The notes under the pieces: generated by a model
What the model was told of the DNA's origin: nothing
The model's input: only the letters and a program-made list of their open reading frames with translations
Databases searched by the model: none
In this document: positions 6,071 to 13,401 of the stretch, piece by piece
Position numbering within the stretch: position 1 is the stretch's first letter
How the letters are laid out: each line of letters opens with the position of its first letter
DNA from: Actinomycetota bacterium
GTDB lineage: Bacteria > Actinomycetota > Acidimicrobiia > Acidimicrobiales > Ilumatobacteraceae
Direction of reading: 5' to 3'
DNA: 13,401 bases
Assembly: GCA_005788205.1 (NCBI GenBank)
Contig: SXYT01000139.1
Span: 1-13,401, forward strand
Position numbers and translations under genes: made by a program

Positions 6071-7510
6071 ATGGCAACGGTCCCCACCACCGCATCGGCC
6101 ATCGCAGAAGCTGTCGCATCCGGCCGGGTCACTGCCCGGGAGGTCCTCGAGCAGCACCTCGCCGCCATCGACGCGCGCGAGGGCGAGATCCACGCGTTCA
6201 ACCTCGTCACTGCCGAAATCGCCCGTGCGCGTGCCGACGGGATCGACGCCGACGTGAGGGCAGGACGCCCTGTCGGCCCGCTCGCGGGGGTCCCGGTCGC
6301 GGTCAAGGACAACCTGTGCACGCGCGGTGTCGAGACCACCTGCTCGTCGCAGATCCTCCGGGGTTGGAAGCCGCCGTACGACGCCACCGTCATCACACGG
6401 CTGCACGGCGCCGGTGCCGTCATCGTGGGCAAGACGAACCTCGACGAGTTCGCCATGGGCTCGAGCACCGAGAACTCCGCCTTCGGTGCGACGCGCAACC
6501 CGCTCGACACCTCCCGTGTGCCGGGCGGCAGCAGCGGCGGCAGCGCGGCAGCTGTCGCAGCGGGTTTCTCGCCAGTCAGTCTCGGCAGCGACACGGGTGG
6601 CTCCATCCGCCAGCCGGCGGCGATGTGCGGCATCGTCGGCGTCAAGCCCACGTACGGCACGGTCAGCCGCTTCGGTCTGGTCGCGTACGCCAGCAGCCTG
6701 GACCAGATCGGGCCCTTCGCCGTCACTGTCGACGACGCGGCACTCCTCACGGAGGTCATCAGCGGACGTGATGCGAACGACTCCACGTCCATCCCCGCAC
6801 CGCCCATGTCACTGCGGGCCTCTGTCGGTGCCGGTGTCGCCGGAATGCGGATCGGCCGTGTCACGGACCTGCCGGGCGGTGCCGAACCGGAGGTCGAGGC
6901 GGCACTCGAGGCGGCCTTCGCCTCGCTGCGCGCGGCCGGTGCCGAGATCGTGGACGTCCGCCTGCCGAGCCTCTCCTATGCGCTCACCGCGTACTACCTC
7001 ATCGCCCCGGCGGAGGCCAGCAGCAACCTGGCCCGCTTCGACGGAGTGCGCGACGGCCTGCGCGTCGGCGCCGCCGACACCAACGCGATGTACGGGGCGA
7101 CGCGCGCAGCCGGGTTCGGCGACGAGGTGCAGAGGCGCATCATGCTCGGCACGTACGCCCTCTCCGCCGGTTACTACGACGCGTACTACGGCAAGGCACT
7201 CAAGGTGCGGCGCCTGATCGCCGACGATTTCGCGCGTGCGTACTCGGAGGTCGACGCGATCCTCACGCCCACCTCGCCCGTCGTCGCGTTCCGGTTCGGC
7301 GAGAAGGCTGACGACCCGATGTCGATGTACCTGTGCGACATCTACACGATCCCCACGAACCTCGCGGGCCACCCGGCCATGAGCGTCCCGTTCGGCACCG
7401 GGGCGCACGGGATGCCGGTCGGCATCCAGGTGCTGGCGCCGGCACTGGGGGAGCAGGCGATGTTCCGTGTCGGCGGTGCGCTCGAGGCGTCGGCGGGAGG
7501 TGCCGCATGA
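6071..7510 (+). CDS. gatA: Asp-tRNA(Asn)/Glu-tRNA(Gln) amidotransferase subunit A
   Basis: The 479-residue glutaminase subunit of the amidotransferase, an amidase-signature enzyme that frees ammonia from glutamine and channels it to GatB. The Ser-cisSer-Lys triad is complete: K79 (VAVKDN), S154 (GGSSGGS) and S178 (GSDTGGSIR). These are the same residue numbers as in the Staphylococcus aureus enzyme. The glycine-serine-rich signature spans about 150-190. The ATG 6071 lies 1 base after the gatC stop, and the TGA 7508-7510 overlaps the gatB ATG as ATGA, indicating tight coupling of the operon. Length and motifs match intact family members. Confidence 0.97.
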   Translation: MATVPTTASAIAEAVASGRVTAREVLEQHLAAIDAREGEIHAFNLVTAEIARARADGIDADVRAGRPVGPLAGVPVAVKDNLCTRGVETTCSSQILRGWKPPYDATVITRLHGAGAVIVGKTNLDEFAMGSSTENSAFGATRNPLDTSRVPGGSSGGSAAAVAAGFSPVSLGSDTGGSIRQPAAMCGIVGVKPTYGTVSRFGLVAYASSLDQIGPFAVTVDDAALLTEVISGRDANDSTSIPAPPMSLRASVGAGVAGMRIGRVTDLPGGAEPEVEAALEAAFASLRAAGAEIVDVRLPSLSYALTAYYLIAPAEASSNLARFDGVRDGLRVGAADTNAMYGATRAAGFGDEVQRRIMLGTYALSAGYYDAYYGKALKVRRLIADDFARAYSEVDAILTPTSPVVAFRFGEKADDPMSMYLCDIYTIPTNLAGHPAMSVPFGTGAHGMPVGIQVLAPALGEQAMFRVGGALEASAGGAA

Positions 7511-8976
7511 GCGACAGCACACTCAGTTCGGTGAGGGCCACCGAGGACCAGATGCTCCCCGGTGGCTGGGAGTTGATCGTGGGTCTCGAGGTGCACGTGG
7601 AGCTCGCCACCCGGACGAAGCTCTTCAGCGGCTCGCCGAACAGGTTCGGTGACGAACCGAACACGAACATCGACCCGGTCACGCTCGCACTCCCCGGTGC
7701 GCTCCCCGTCCTCAACAGGCAGGCAGTGGAACTGGCCATGCGCATCGGCGTCGCGCTGAACTGCCGCATCCAGCCGTGCATCTTCCACCGCAAGAACTAC
7801 TTCTACCCCGACATGCCGAAGGCATACCAGATCAGCCAGTACGACATCCCGCTGAACGCGGACGGCCATCTCGACCTGCCGAGCGGCGTTCGCATCGGCG
7901 TGGAGCGCGCGCACCTGGAGGAGGACACCGGCAAGAGCACGCACGTGGGCGGGGCGACAGGGCGCATCCACGGCAGCGACTACTCGCTCATCGACTTCAA
8001 CCGCGCCGGCGTGTCGCTCGTCGAGATCGTGTCCCGCCCTGACATCCGCACAAGCGAACAGGCCAGGGAGTACGCGGCCGAGCTGCGCGCGATCGTGGCC
8101 GCCATCGGTGCCTCCGATGCGAAGATGGAGGAGGGCTCCATGCGCGTCGATGCGAACGTCTCCGTGCACAAGCCGGGAACCCCGTTCGGCACTCGCTGCG
8201 AGATCAAGAACGTGAACTCGATCCGTGCGCTCGGCCGTGCGATCGACTACGAGGCGCGCCGCCAGATCGACGTCATCGAGTCCGGCGGCACGATCCGCCA
8301 GGAGACGCGCCACTGGGACGATGCCGAGGGCCGCACGCACACGCTGCGCGTGAAGGAGGACGCGGACGACTACCGCTATTTCCCCGAACCCGATCTGGTG
8401 CCGCTCGACCCCGGCAACGACTGGATCGAGGCCGTGCGTGCGTCGCTCCCGCCGCTGCCGGCGGCCCGGCGCGCGATGCTGCAGGAACTCACCGGCTACG
8501 ACCCGCAGAGCGAGGCCGTGATCGTTGCGGTGGAGCGCGGGCAGCACGGGTACGTGAAGTCGATCGCCGACGCCGGTGGCGACCCCGTGCGTGCGCTCAT
8601 CTACGTGACCCAGGCGTTCGCCGATGCGGGGGAGAACCCGACCGTGCCGCCGGCAGACATCGCGGCGCTCACCCTGCTCGAGCGCGACGGAAAACTGTCG
8701 GCAACCCAGGCGAAGACCATCCTCGCCGACATCGTCGCGAACGGCGGCGGAGACGCCGCTGCCATCGCGGCGGCGAAGGGTTTCGAGGCCATGGACAACT
8801 CGGCAGTCGAGGCCATGGTGGACGAGGCGATCGCTGCCGACCCCGATGCCTGGGCCAAGTACTGCGCCGGCGAGGAGAAGGCGGCCGGTGCCATCGTCGG
8901 CCGCGTCATGAAGGCCAGCAAGGGCAAGGCGGACGGCAAGGTCGTCTCCGCCATCATGCAGTCGCGCCGCGGCTGA
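7507..8976 (+). CDS. gatB: Asp-tRNA(Asn)/Glu-tRNA(Gln) amidotransferase subunit B
   Basis: The 489-residue kinase/transamidase subunit. It binds the misacylated tRNA, phosphorylates the aminoacyl side chain with ATP and receives ammonia from GatA. Conserved parts are IVGLEVHVEL (24-33), KNYFYPDMPKAYQISQYD (96-113), HLEEDTGK (136-143) and DFNRAGVSLVEIVSRPD (163-179). The VS in the last motif replaces the commoner TP. The C-terminal YqeY-like tRNA-binding domain occupies roughly 340-489 and ends in GRVMKASKGKADGKVVSAIM, as usual. The start is fixed by the ATGA overlap with gatA. The N-terminus is about 20 residues longer before the first strand than in many bacterial homologues. A complete GatCAB implies that this organism makes Gln-tRNA and/or Asn-tRNA by the indirect route. 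Confidence 0.97.
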   Translation: MSDSTLSSVRATEDQMLPGGWELIVGLEVHVELATRTKLFSGSPNRFGDEPNTNIDPVTLALPGALPVLNRQAVELAMRIGVALNCRIQPCIFHRKNYFYPDMPKAYQISQYDIPLNADGHLDLPSGVRIGVERAHLEEDTGKSTHVGGATGRIHGSDYSLIDFNRAGVSLVEIVSRPDIRTSEQAREYAAELRAIVAAIGASDAKMEEGSMRVDANVSVHKPGTPFGTRCEIKNVNSIRALGRAIDYEARRQIDVIESGGTIRQETRHWDDAEGRTHTLRVKEDADDYRYFPEPDLVPLDPGNDWIEAVRASLPPLPAARRAMLQELTGYDPQSEAVIVAVERGQHGYVKSIADAGGDPVRALIYVTQAFADAGENPTVPPADIAALTLLERDGKLSATQAKTILADIVANGGGDAAAIAAAKGFEAMDNSAVEAMVDEAIAADPDAWAKYCAGEEKAAGAIVGRVMKASKGKADGKVVSAIMQSRRG

Positions 8977-9008
8977 CGACCGCCTCGCCGCCGCTTCCGC
9001 GGGGGGCG

Positions 9009-9014
9009 TACTGT
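9009..9014 (+). promoter_or_regulatory. Candidate -10 box for leaderless transcript of the acyl-CoA dehydrogenase gene
   Basis: TACTGT is followed by 6 bases and then ATG 9021, inside the 44-base gap after gatB. No Shine-Dalgarno is seen before the ATG. Confidence 0.5.
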
Positions 9015-9020
9015 GCGCCC

Positions 9021-10277
9021 ATGGACTTCGCAGTACCCGCAGACATCCAGGACACCCTCGACCAGCTCGATGCCTTCATCGAGGCAGAGATCAAGCCCCT
9101 CCAGGCGTCGGATGACAACGAACGTTTCTTCGACCACCGCCGGGAGTGGTCACGCACCGACTTCGAGAACGACGGCGTCCCCACGGCCGACTGGGAGGCC
9201 TTGCTGCGCGAGATGCGCCGGCGCGCCGACGCCGCGGGGTGGCTGCGGCTCGCGCTGCCGAGGGAGTTCGGCGGCCAGGAGGCGACCAACCTGAAGATGG
9301 CGGTCATCCGTGAGCATCTCGCGACGAAGGGCCTCGGTCTGCACAACGACCTCCAGACCGAGTCGTCGATCGTCGGCAACTTCCCCACGGTGCTGATGAT
9401 GCGCGACTTCGGCACGGAGGAGCAGAAGAAGGAGTGGATGCCCGGCTTCCTGGAGGGCACGAAGCGTCTCGCGTTCGGTCTCACGGAGCCGAACCACGGC
9501 AGCGACGCGACCTACCTGGAGACCACCGCCTACAAGGACGGCGACGAGTGGGTCCTGAACGGCATGAAGAGGTGGAACAGCGGTCTCCACCACGCCACGC
9601 ACGACATCATCTTCGCCCGCACCAGCGGCAGTCCCGGTGACCCGAAGGGGATCACTGCGTTCCTCGTCCCCACCGACGCACCCGGGTTCAAGGTCGAGTT
9701 CTTCTGGTGGACGTTCAACATGCCCACGGACCACGCAGAGGTCAGCCTCACCGATGTCCGCGTCGGGCCGGAGGCTGTGTTCGGCCCGATGGAGCAGGGC
9801 CTCGCCCTCGCCCAGCACTTCGTCCACGAGAACCGCATCCGCCAGGCGGCGTCATCGCTCGGCGCCGCGCAGTTCTGCATCAACGAGGCGGTGCGGTACT
9901 CGAACGAGCGCATCACGTGGGGCAAGAAGCTGAGCGTGAACCAGGGCATCCAGTTCCCGCTCGTCGAGCTGCACACCGAGGCTGCGATGCTGCGCCAGAT
10001 GATCCGCTACACGGCGTGGATGCTCGACCACAAGCACCACATGGAGGTCACGCATCTCGTGGCCATGTGCAACTACAGGGCGAACCGCCTGGCGTGCGAC
10101 GCCGCGGACCGGGCGATGCAGACCTGCGGCGGGGTGGGCTACAGCCGTCACATGCCTTTCGAGCACATCTACAGGCACCACCGCCGGTACCGCATCACGG
10201 ACGGCTCCGAGGAGATCCAGATGCGCAAGGTGGCGAGCAACCTGTTCGGCTTCGGGGCCAAGCAGGACCGCCGCTAG
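9021..10277 (+). CDS. Acyl-CoA dehydrogenase family protein (catalytic Glu replaced by Asp)
   Basis: A 418-residue FAD flavoprotein predicted to introduce an alpha,beta double bond into an acyl-CoA and pass electrons to an electron-transfer flavoprotein. Family landmarks are LALPREFGGQEA (76-87), the FAD/substrate segment FGLTEPNHGSDA (152-163), RWNSG (182-186), the helical C-terminal domain with ITWGKKLSVNQGIQFPLVE, and MQTCGGVGYSRHMPFEHIYRHHR near 370-390. The base position, normally IYEGTxxI, reads ITDGSEEI, with D394 in place of the usual glutamate. The same Asp is found, as I recall, in ACAD10/11-type dehydrogenases, and the MPTDHAEV segment also resembles that group. The substrate is unknown. 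The gene probably has its own promoter 44 bases or less after gatB. It ends in a TAG that overlaps the stop codon of the opposing iron-transport ATPase gene. Confidence 0.92.
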   Translation: MDFAVPADIQDTLDQLDAFIEAEIKPLQASDDNERFFDHRREWSRTDFENDGVPTADWEALLREMRRRADAAGWLRLALPREFGGQEATNLKMAVIREHLATKGLGLHNDLQTESSIVGNFPTVLMMRDFGTEEQKKEWMPGFLEGTKRLAFGLTEPNHGSDATYLETTAYKDGDEWVLNGMKRWNSGLHHATHDIIFARTSGSPGDPKGITAFLVPTDAPGFKVEFFWWTFNMPTDHAEVSLTDVRVGPEAVFGPMEQGLALAQHFVHENRIRQAASSLGAAQFCINEAVRYSNERITWGKKLSVNQGIQFPLVELHTEAAMLRQMIRYTAWMLDHKHHMEVTHLVAMCNYRANRLACDAADRAMQTCGGVGYSRHMPFEHIYRHHRRYRITDGSEEIQMRKVASNLFGFGAKQDRR

Positions 10278-11311
10278 CGCGGGAAGACCACGAGCGCGCC
10301 CGTCACGCGCACGCCGACGCGGGCTCCGGGCTCCGGGAGCAGCCGGGCATGGAGCCGCACCGTCACTGCGGGTCCTGCGTCCAGCCTGATGATGACGGTG
10401 CCGTCGTGGCCGTAGTAGCGCGAGGCCATGACAGTGCCGGGGACACCGTCGTCTGCGTCCGTGATCTCCATCTGCTCGGGTCTCACGGCAACGGTTCCCG
10501 GCCCCGGGTGGGCACCGACAGCCGCGGGCACCGACCCGAGAGCGCACTGCACCGTGGTGCCGTCAGGGTCGACGACGCCGTCCATCCGTGTGGCTTCGCC
10601 CACGAACGTCGCGACATCGAGCGACGCCGGTGTGCCGTAGACGCGTTGCGGCGCGTCCATCTGGACGATCCGGCCGCCGAAGAGAACGGCCACGCTGTCC
10701 GCAACAGAGAGAGCCTCGTCCTGGTCGTGGGTCACGAGGAGTGCGGTCGCACCAGCGGCGCGCAGCACCTCGACGACATGGTCACGCACGCTCTCGCGCA
10801 GCCCTGCGTCGAGAGCGGAGAAAGGTTCGTCGAGGAGCACCAGATCGGGTCCGGGTGCCAGGGCACGGGCGAGGGCGACGCGTTGCTGCATCCCGCCCGA
10901 GAGCTCGGCGGGGTCGCGGGACTGCATTCCGGACAGCCCGACCATGTCGAGGAGTTCGGCGACACGCGACCGTGCCGTCTGTCCGCGCCGCTCCCGGAGA
11001 CCGAACGCCACGTTCTCGCCCACTGTGAGGTGGGGAAAGAGCGACCCTTCCTGGGGCACGATGCCGACGCCGCGGTGCTGGGGAGCCACGAAGGTGGTCG
11101 CATCGCTGACCAGGCGACCGCCGATGCTGACGGTGCCGTGGTCGGGGCGGTCGAACCCTGCGATCAGGCGCAGGAGCGTCGTCTTGCCGCCCCCGGACGG
11201 CCCGAGGACCGCAGCGATGGTCCCTTGGTCGCACGCGAGCGAGACGTCCTGGAGCGCGGCGACGCCGTCGAACCTGCGCGTGAGCCCGGTGATCTCGAGT
11301 GCCCGGGTCAT
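10274..11311 (-). CDS. fbpC: Fe(III) ABC transporter ATP-binding protein
   Basis: A 345-residue cytoplasmic ATPase that energises iron(III) import with the fused permease upstream. Walker A is GPSGGGKT (37-44), the Q-loop is Q87 (VPQEGSLFPHLTVGENVAFGL), the signature is LSGGMQQR (137-144), Walker B is LVLLDEP (157-163) and the switch is H195 in VTHDQDEAL. A C-terminal TOBE-type domain (about 270-343) includes the VAVRPEQM segment typical of the FbpC/PotA/MalK importer group. EGSLFPHLTV after the Q-loop is characteristic of Fbp/Afu-type ATPases. Start ATG 11311-11309 overlaps the permease TGA 11310-11308 as ATGA. The frame continues open upstream to 12760, but that is noise in the permease gene. 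The substrate assignment as iron relies on the neighbouring binding protein. Confidence 0.92.
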   Translation of the reverse strand: MTRALEITGLTRRFDGVAALQDVSLACDQGTIAAVLGPSGGGKTTLLRLIAGFDRPDHGTVSIGGRLVSDATTFVAPQHRGVGIVPQEGSLFPHLTVGENVAFGLRERRGQTARSRVAELLDMVGLSGMQSRDPAELSGGMQQRVALARALAPGPDLVLLDEPFSALDAGLRESVRDHVVEVLRAAGATALLVTHDQDEALSVADSVAVLFGGRIVQMDAPQRVYGTPASLDVATFVGEATRMDGVVDPDGTTVQCALGSVPAAVGAHPGPGTVAVRPEQMEITDADDGVPGTVMASRYYGHDGTVIIRLDAGPAVTVRLHARLLPEPGARVGVRVTGALVVFPR

Positions 11312-12834
11312 CGGTCGTTCCCTCTCATCGCAGTCAGTGTGCCGAGCACCGCGGTGGGAACCACGGCGAGGACGAGCATCACGAGGGCATGCGGCCCGAC
11401 GGCTGCGTAGTCGGACACGGACGAGTGGGTCCAGATCTCGGTGGAGAGCGTCTCGAACCCGGTCGGGCGGAGAAGGAGCGTGGCAGGCAGTTCCTTGACC
11501 GCCGCGAGCATGGTGAGTGCCGTCCCTGCGAGGAGCCCGGGAGCCGCGAGCGGGACCGTCACCCTGAAGAACGCCTCCACGGGGCCGGCGCCGAGGCTGT
11601 GCGCGACCTCCTCGACGGAGCGTCCTGACTTCTCGAGGGAGGACTTCACCGTGGCGACCATCACGGGGATGAACAAGATCACATGGGCGAACACGACCAT
11701 CGGCCACTCCTGGTAGAACGGCCTGGCGGCTCGGATGCCGAGGTACACGACCGAGATCGCCACGACGATCCCGGGCAGCGAGTGCGTGACGAAGGTTGAT
11801 GCCTCGACGGAGCGCGAGAACCTCCCTGGATGGCGCACGGAGAGCAGGGCGACGGGCAGGGCCGCGGCGAGGGTGACGAGCGCGACGGCGATCCCGATGC
11901 CGAATGAATTGAGCGCAGCGCCCCACACTTCCGATGCAGCGACCGTGCGCACGGTGTCGCGGCCGAGCCAGTCGAGCACGCCGGTGACCGGCACTCCGAC
12001 GGAGGGAAGGACGACGAGGAGCGTTCCGGCCGCCGCCACGGCCCGGGCGTTCCGGCCGGCCGGCGAACGCCCGTGCGATCCCCCGCGACCGACTGCCGCG
12101 CGCGACCCGTCGCCGCGCACGCGGGCTTCCGCGCCGGTCAGTGCGAGAGCCACGAGGACGAGCACGAGGGACAGGATCGCGGCCCGCGCCGGGTTGAATC
12201 CCGCCCGGTAGGCGCCGTAGATGACCCATGTGAACACCTCGTGGCGCATCGTGGCGACGGCCCCGAAGTCGCTCAGCACATAGAGAGCCACGAGGAGTGC
12301 GCCCGCCGCGATGGACCGCCTCGCCTGCGGCAGGACCACACCGAACAGCACCCCGGCACCGGAGCGGCCGAGCGCACGGGCGACATCCTCGTGTGTCGGG
12401 TCCAGGCGCGAGAGCGTCGCTGTCACGGGAAGCATCACGTACGGGAAAGTCGCGAACGTGAGCACGATGAACGCCCCCCAGAAGCCGGTCAGCCCCGGCC
12501 ACCTGTCGATCCACGCGAACGCCGAGAGGTAGGAGGGAATCGCGAGGGGCAGCGAGAACGCGACGGTGAGGAGCGTGCGCCCGGGGAGCCCGCTGTGCAC
12601 CACCACCCAGGCGGCGAACGTGCCGATCACGATGCACGCGGCCGTGACGGCCGCACAGAGCACGAGGCTGCGCACCACCAGGTCGAGCGTGCGACGCTGC
12701 AGGAGCTCGTCGGAAATCGCCTGCCACCCCCGGCCGCTGGCCTGGCTGGCCAGGTACCACAGCGGTGCGAGTGCGACCAGGCCGCTCAGCACCGCGGGCA
12801 GCCAGAGCGCCGCAGGCGGGCGTTTGCCGAACAT
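11308..12834 (-). CDS. fbpB: Fe(III) ABC transporter permease, fused double-domain (FbpB type)
   Basis: A 508-residue inner-membrane channel in which two permease domains are joined in one chain, as in FbpB/SfuB/HitB iron transporters. About twelve hydrophobic segments are visible. Each half carries its own EAA loop that docks the ATPase: EDVARALGRSGAGVLFGVVLPQ begins at 149, and EEVAHSLGAGPVEAFFRVTVPL begins at 408. The halves are linked by a hydrophilic Gly/Arg/Ser-rich stretch (about 236-265). The ATG 12834-12832 begins 18 bases after the stop of the binding-protein gene. A TAGCCT hexamer lies 7 bases upstream, and a weak GGGGA also precedes it, so both leaderless and leadered starts are possible. 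ATGA overlap with fbpC couples the two. Confidence 0.93.
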   Translation of the reverse strand: MFGKRPPAALWLPAVLSGLVALAPLWYLASQASGRGWQAISDELLQRRTLDLVVRSLVLCAAVTAACIVIGTFAAWVVVHSGLPGRTLLTVAFSLPLAIPSYLSAFAWIDRWPGLTGFWGAFIVLTFATFPYVMLPVTATLSRLDPTHEDVARALGRSGAGVLFGVVLPQARRSIAAGALLVALYVLSDFGAVATMRHEVFTWVIYGAYRAGFNPARAAILSLVLVLVALALTGAEARVRGDGSRAAVGRGGSHGRSPAGRNARAVAAAGTLLVVLPSVGVPVTGVLDWLGRDTVRTVAASEVWGAALNSFGIGIAVALVTLAAALPVALLSVRHPGRFSRSVEASTFVTHSLPGIVVAISVVYLGIRAARPFYQEWPMVVFAHVILFIPVMVATVKSSLEKSGRSVEEVAHSLGAGPVEAFFRVTVPLAAPGLLAGTALTMLAAVKELPATLLLRPTGFETLSTEIWTHSSVSDYAAVGPHALVMLVLAVVPTAVLGTLTAMRGNDR

Positions 12835-12841
12835 GATCCCC

Positions 12842-12847
12842 AGGCTA
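12842..12847 (-). promoter_or_regulatory. Candidate -10 box in front of fbpB
   Basis: TAGCCT on the minus strand, followed by 7 bases and then ATG 12834, inside the 18-base gap between fbpA and fbpB. The position is right for a leaderless transcript of the permease-ATPase pair. Because the gene is also within a likely operon, the call is weaker than the others. Confidence 0.35.
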
Positions 12848-12852
12848 CGGAA

Positions 12853-13401
12853 CTACTTCGTGAGCAGTCCGACGGACTGTAGCAGTTCCTGCGTCTCGGC
12901 GAGCGACGAGAGACCCGAGAGATCGATCGAAGGTGCACCGAGTTCGTCGAGGCCGGGCAGTCCCTCCGGTTGCTGTGCCCCTGTCGTCAGGATGTACTCC
13001 CATGTCTTCGTGCGGAAGTAGTCGAGTGCGGTCTCGGACTGCAGGAAGTCGACGAACTTCTGTGCGGCACCCTTGTGCGGTGCTCCACTGAGCATGCCGA
13101 CACCGGCGACGTTGACGAGGCCACCCGGGTCGCCGTTGCCGACGTACTGGTTCTCCGCCTTGACGGCCGCCCGCCCCTCCGCCGCGATCTTCTCGAGAAG
13201 GTAGTAGTGGTTCACCAGGCCGAGCGAGATGCTCCCGTCGTTGACTGCATCGCGCACCGCTGCGTTCTTCTCGAATGCGACCGGCTTGTTCGCCGCGAAC
13301 CCCAGGAGCCACTCGCGTGCGCCGTCCTCGCCACGAAGGACCCGAAGCGCCGTCACGAACGACTGCCACGAGGCGTTGCTCGGTGCGTAGCCGATCCTGC
13401 C
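12853..13401 (-). CDS. fbpA: Fe(III) ABC transporter substrate-binding protein, C-terminal part (runs off the window)
   Basis: The last 182 codons of a periplasmic-type or lipid-anchored iron-binding protein; the N-terminus and any signal peptide lie beyond the right edge. The visible part opens GRIGYAPSNASWQSFVTALR, typical of the hinge and C-lobe of FbpA-like proteins. It includes LGLVNHYYLLEK with the Tyr-Tyr pair (codons at 13206-13201) that binds ferric iron in this family. GDPGGLVNVAGVGML, KFVDFLQSETALDYF and EYILTTG complete the conserved pattern. The GTG at 13356 is internal and is not a start. The three genes in order fbpA-fbpB-fbpC form a complete ferric iron importer. In Gram-positive cells such a protein is usually a lipoprotein, which would need Lgt. 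The stop TAG 12855-12853 is 18 bases before fbpB. Confidence 0.9.
   Translation of the reverse strand, partial: GRIGYAPSNASWQSFVTALRVLRGEDGAREWLLGFAANKPVAFEKNAAVRDAVNDGSISLGLVNHYYLLEKIAAEGRAAVKAENQYVGNGDPGGLVNVAGVGMLSGAPHKGAAQKFVDFLQSETALDYFRTKTWEYILTTGAQQPEGLPGLDELGAPSIDLSGLSSLAETQELLQSVGLLTK

Noticed and set aside
8988..9005. Imperfect hairpin (CCGCCGC-TTCC-GCGGGGG) between gatB and the dehydrogenase gene, considered as a terminator
   Set aside because: It is short, has a mismatch, lacks a T-tract and lies immediately before the promoter-like TACTGT; I cannot separate it from GC-rich background.
9707..11410. Open frame of 567 codons on the plus strand across the dehydrogenase end and antisense to fbpC
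   Set aside because: It covers parts of two well-supported genes in wrong frames and shows no family motif; it is a composition artefact.
10274..12760. An 828-codon minus-strand frame that would make fbpC a much longer fusion protein
   Set aside because: The upstream part lies out of frame inside fbpB, whose permease motifs are clear. The ATGA overlap at 11311-11308 gives the natural fbpC start.
1..13401. A novel defence, mobile or biosynthetic system
   Set aside because: Every substantial coding stretch belongs to a recognised family, and no repeats, integrase, toxin-antitoxin pair, unusual composition or unexplained gap was seen.

Overview
The window is GC-rich, densely packed bacterial DNA with strong third-position GC bias. 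Several genes start with GTG, a GatCAB amidotransferase operon is present, and many genes have a leaderless-type start. Together these point to an Actinomycetota genome. An Acidimicrobiia-like lineage is my guess, from the flavour of the CoA enzymes and ferredoxin, and it is not shown by the sequence. Fourteen genes are visible. Two of them run off the window: hemE at the left edge and fbpA at the right edge. No gap of 300 bases or more lacks a gene. I found no tRNA, rRNA, mobile element, CRISPR array or phage-like segment.

Left block (1-2799, minus strand): a membrane M48 metallopeptidase, a DrrA-like ABC ATPase, a DrrB-like ABC-2 permease and the first 35 codons of hemE (uroporphyrinogen decarboxylase), in that transcription order. 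The ATPase and permease overlap by ATGA. hemE starts 9 bases after the permease stop.

Middle block (2896-10277, plus strand): a 2[4Fe-4S] ferredoxin, an Est30-like carboxylesterase, lgt (prolipoprotein diacylglyceryl transferase), an enoyl-CoA hydratase/isomerase-family protein, gatC-gatA-gatB, and an acyl-CoA dehydrogenase. This mixes housekeeping genes (lipoprotein maturation, Gln/Asn-tRNA amidation) with CoA-thioester metabolism.

Right block (10274-13401, minus strand): an Fe(III) ABC importer of the Fbp/Afu type, in the order substrate-binding protein (partial), fused double-domain permease, ATPase. Its last stop codon shares bases with the stop codon of the convergent acyl-CoA dehydrogenase gene.

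The most distinctive signal is regulatory. Six of the fourteen gene starts have a TA[G/C]N[G/C]T hexamer 6 to 8 bases upstream of the ATG or GTG. This is the layout of a -10 box firing a leaderless mRNA. The other starts are mostly ATGA or tight overlaps, and one has a clear Shine-Dalgarno sequence. Two CoA enzymes also carry catalytic-site substitutions that argue against the default product names. I see no wholly new multi-gene system here; the gene content is conventional.
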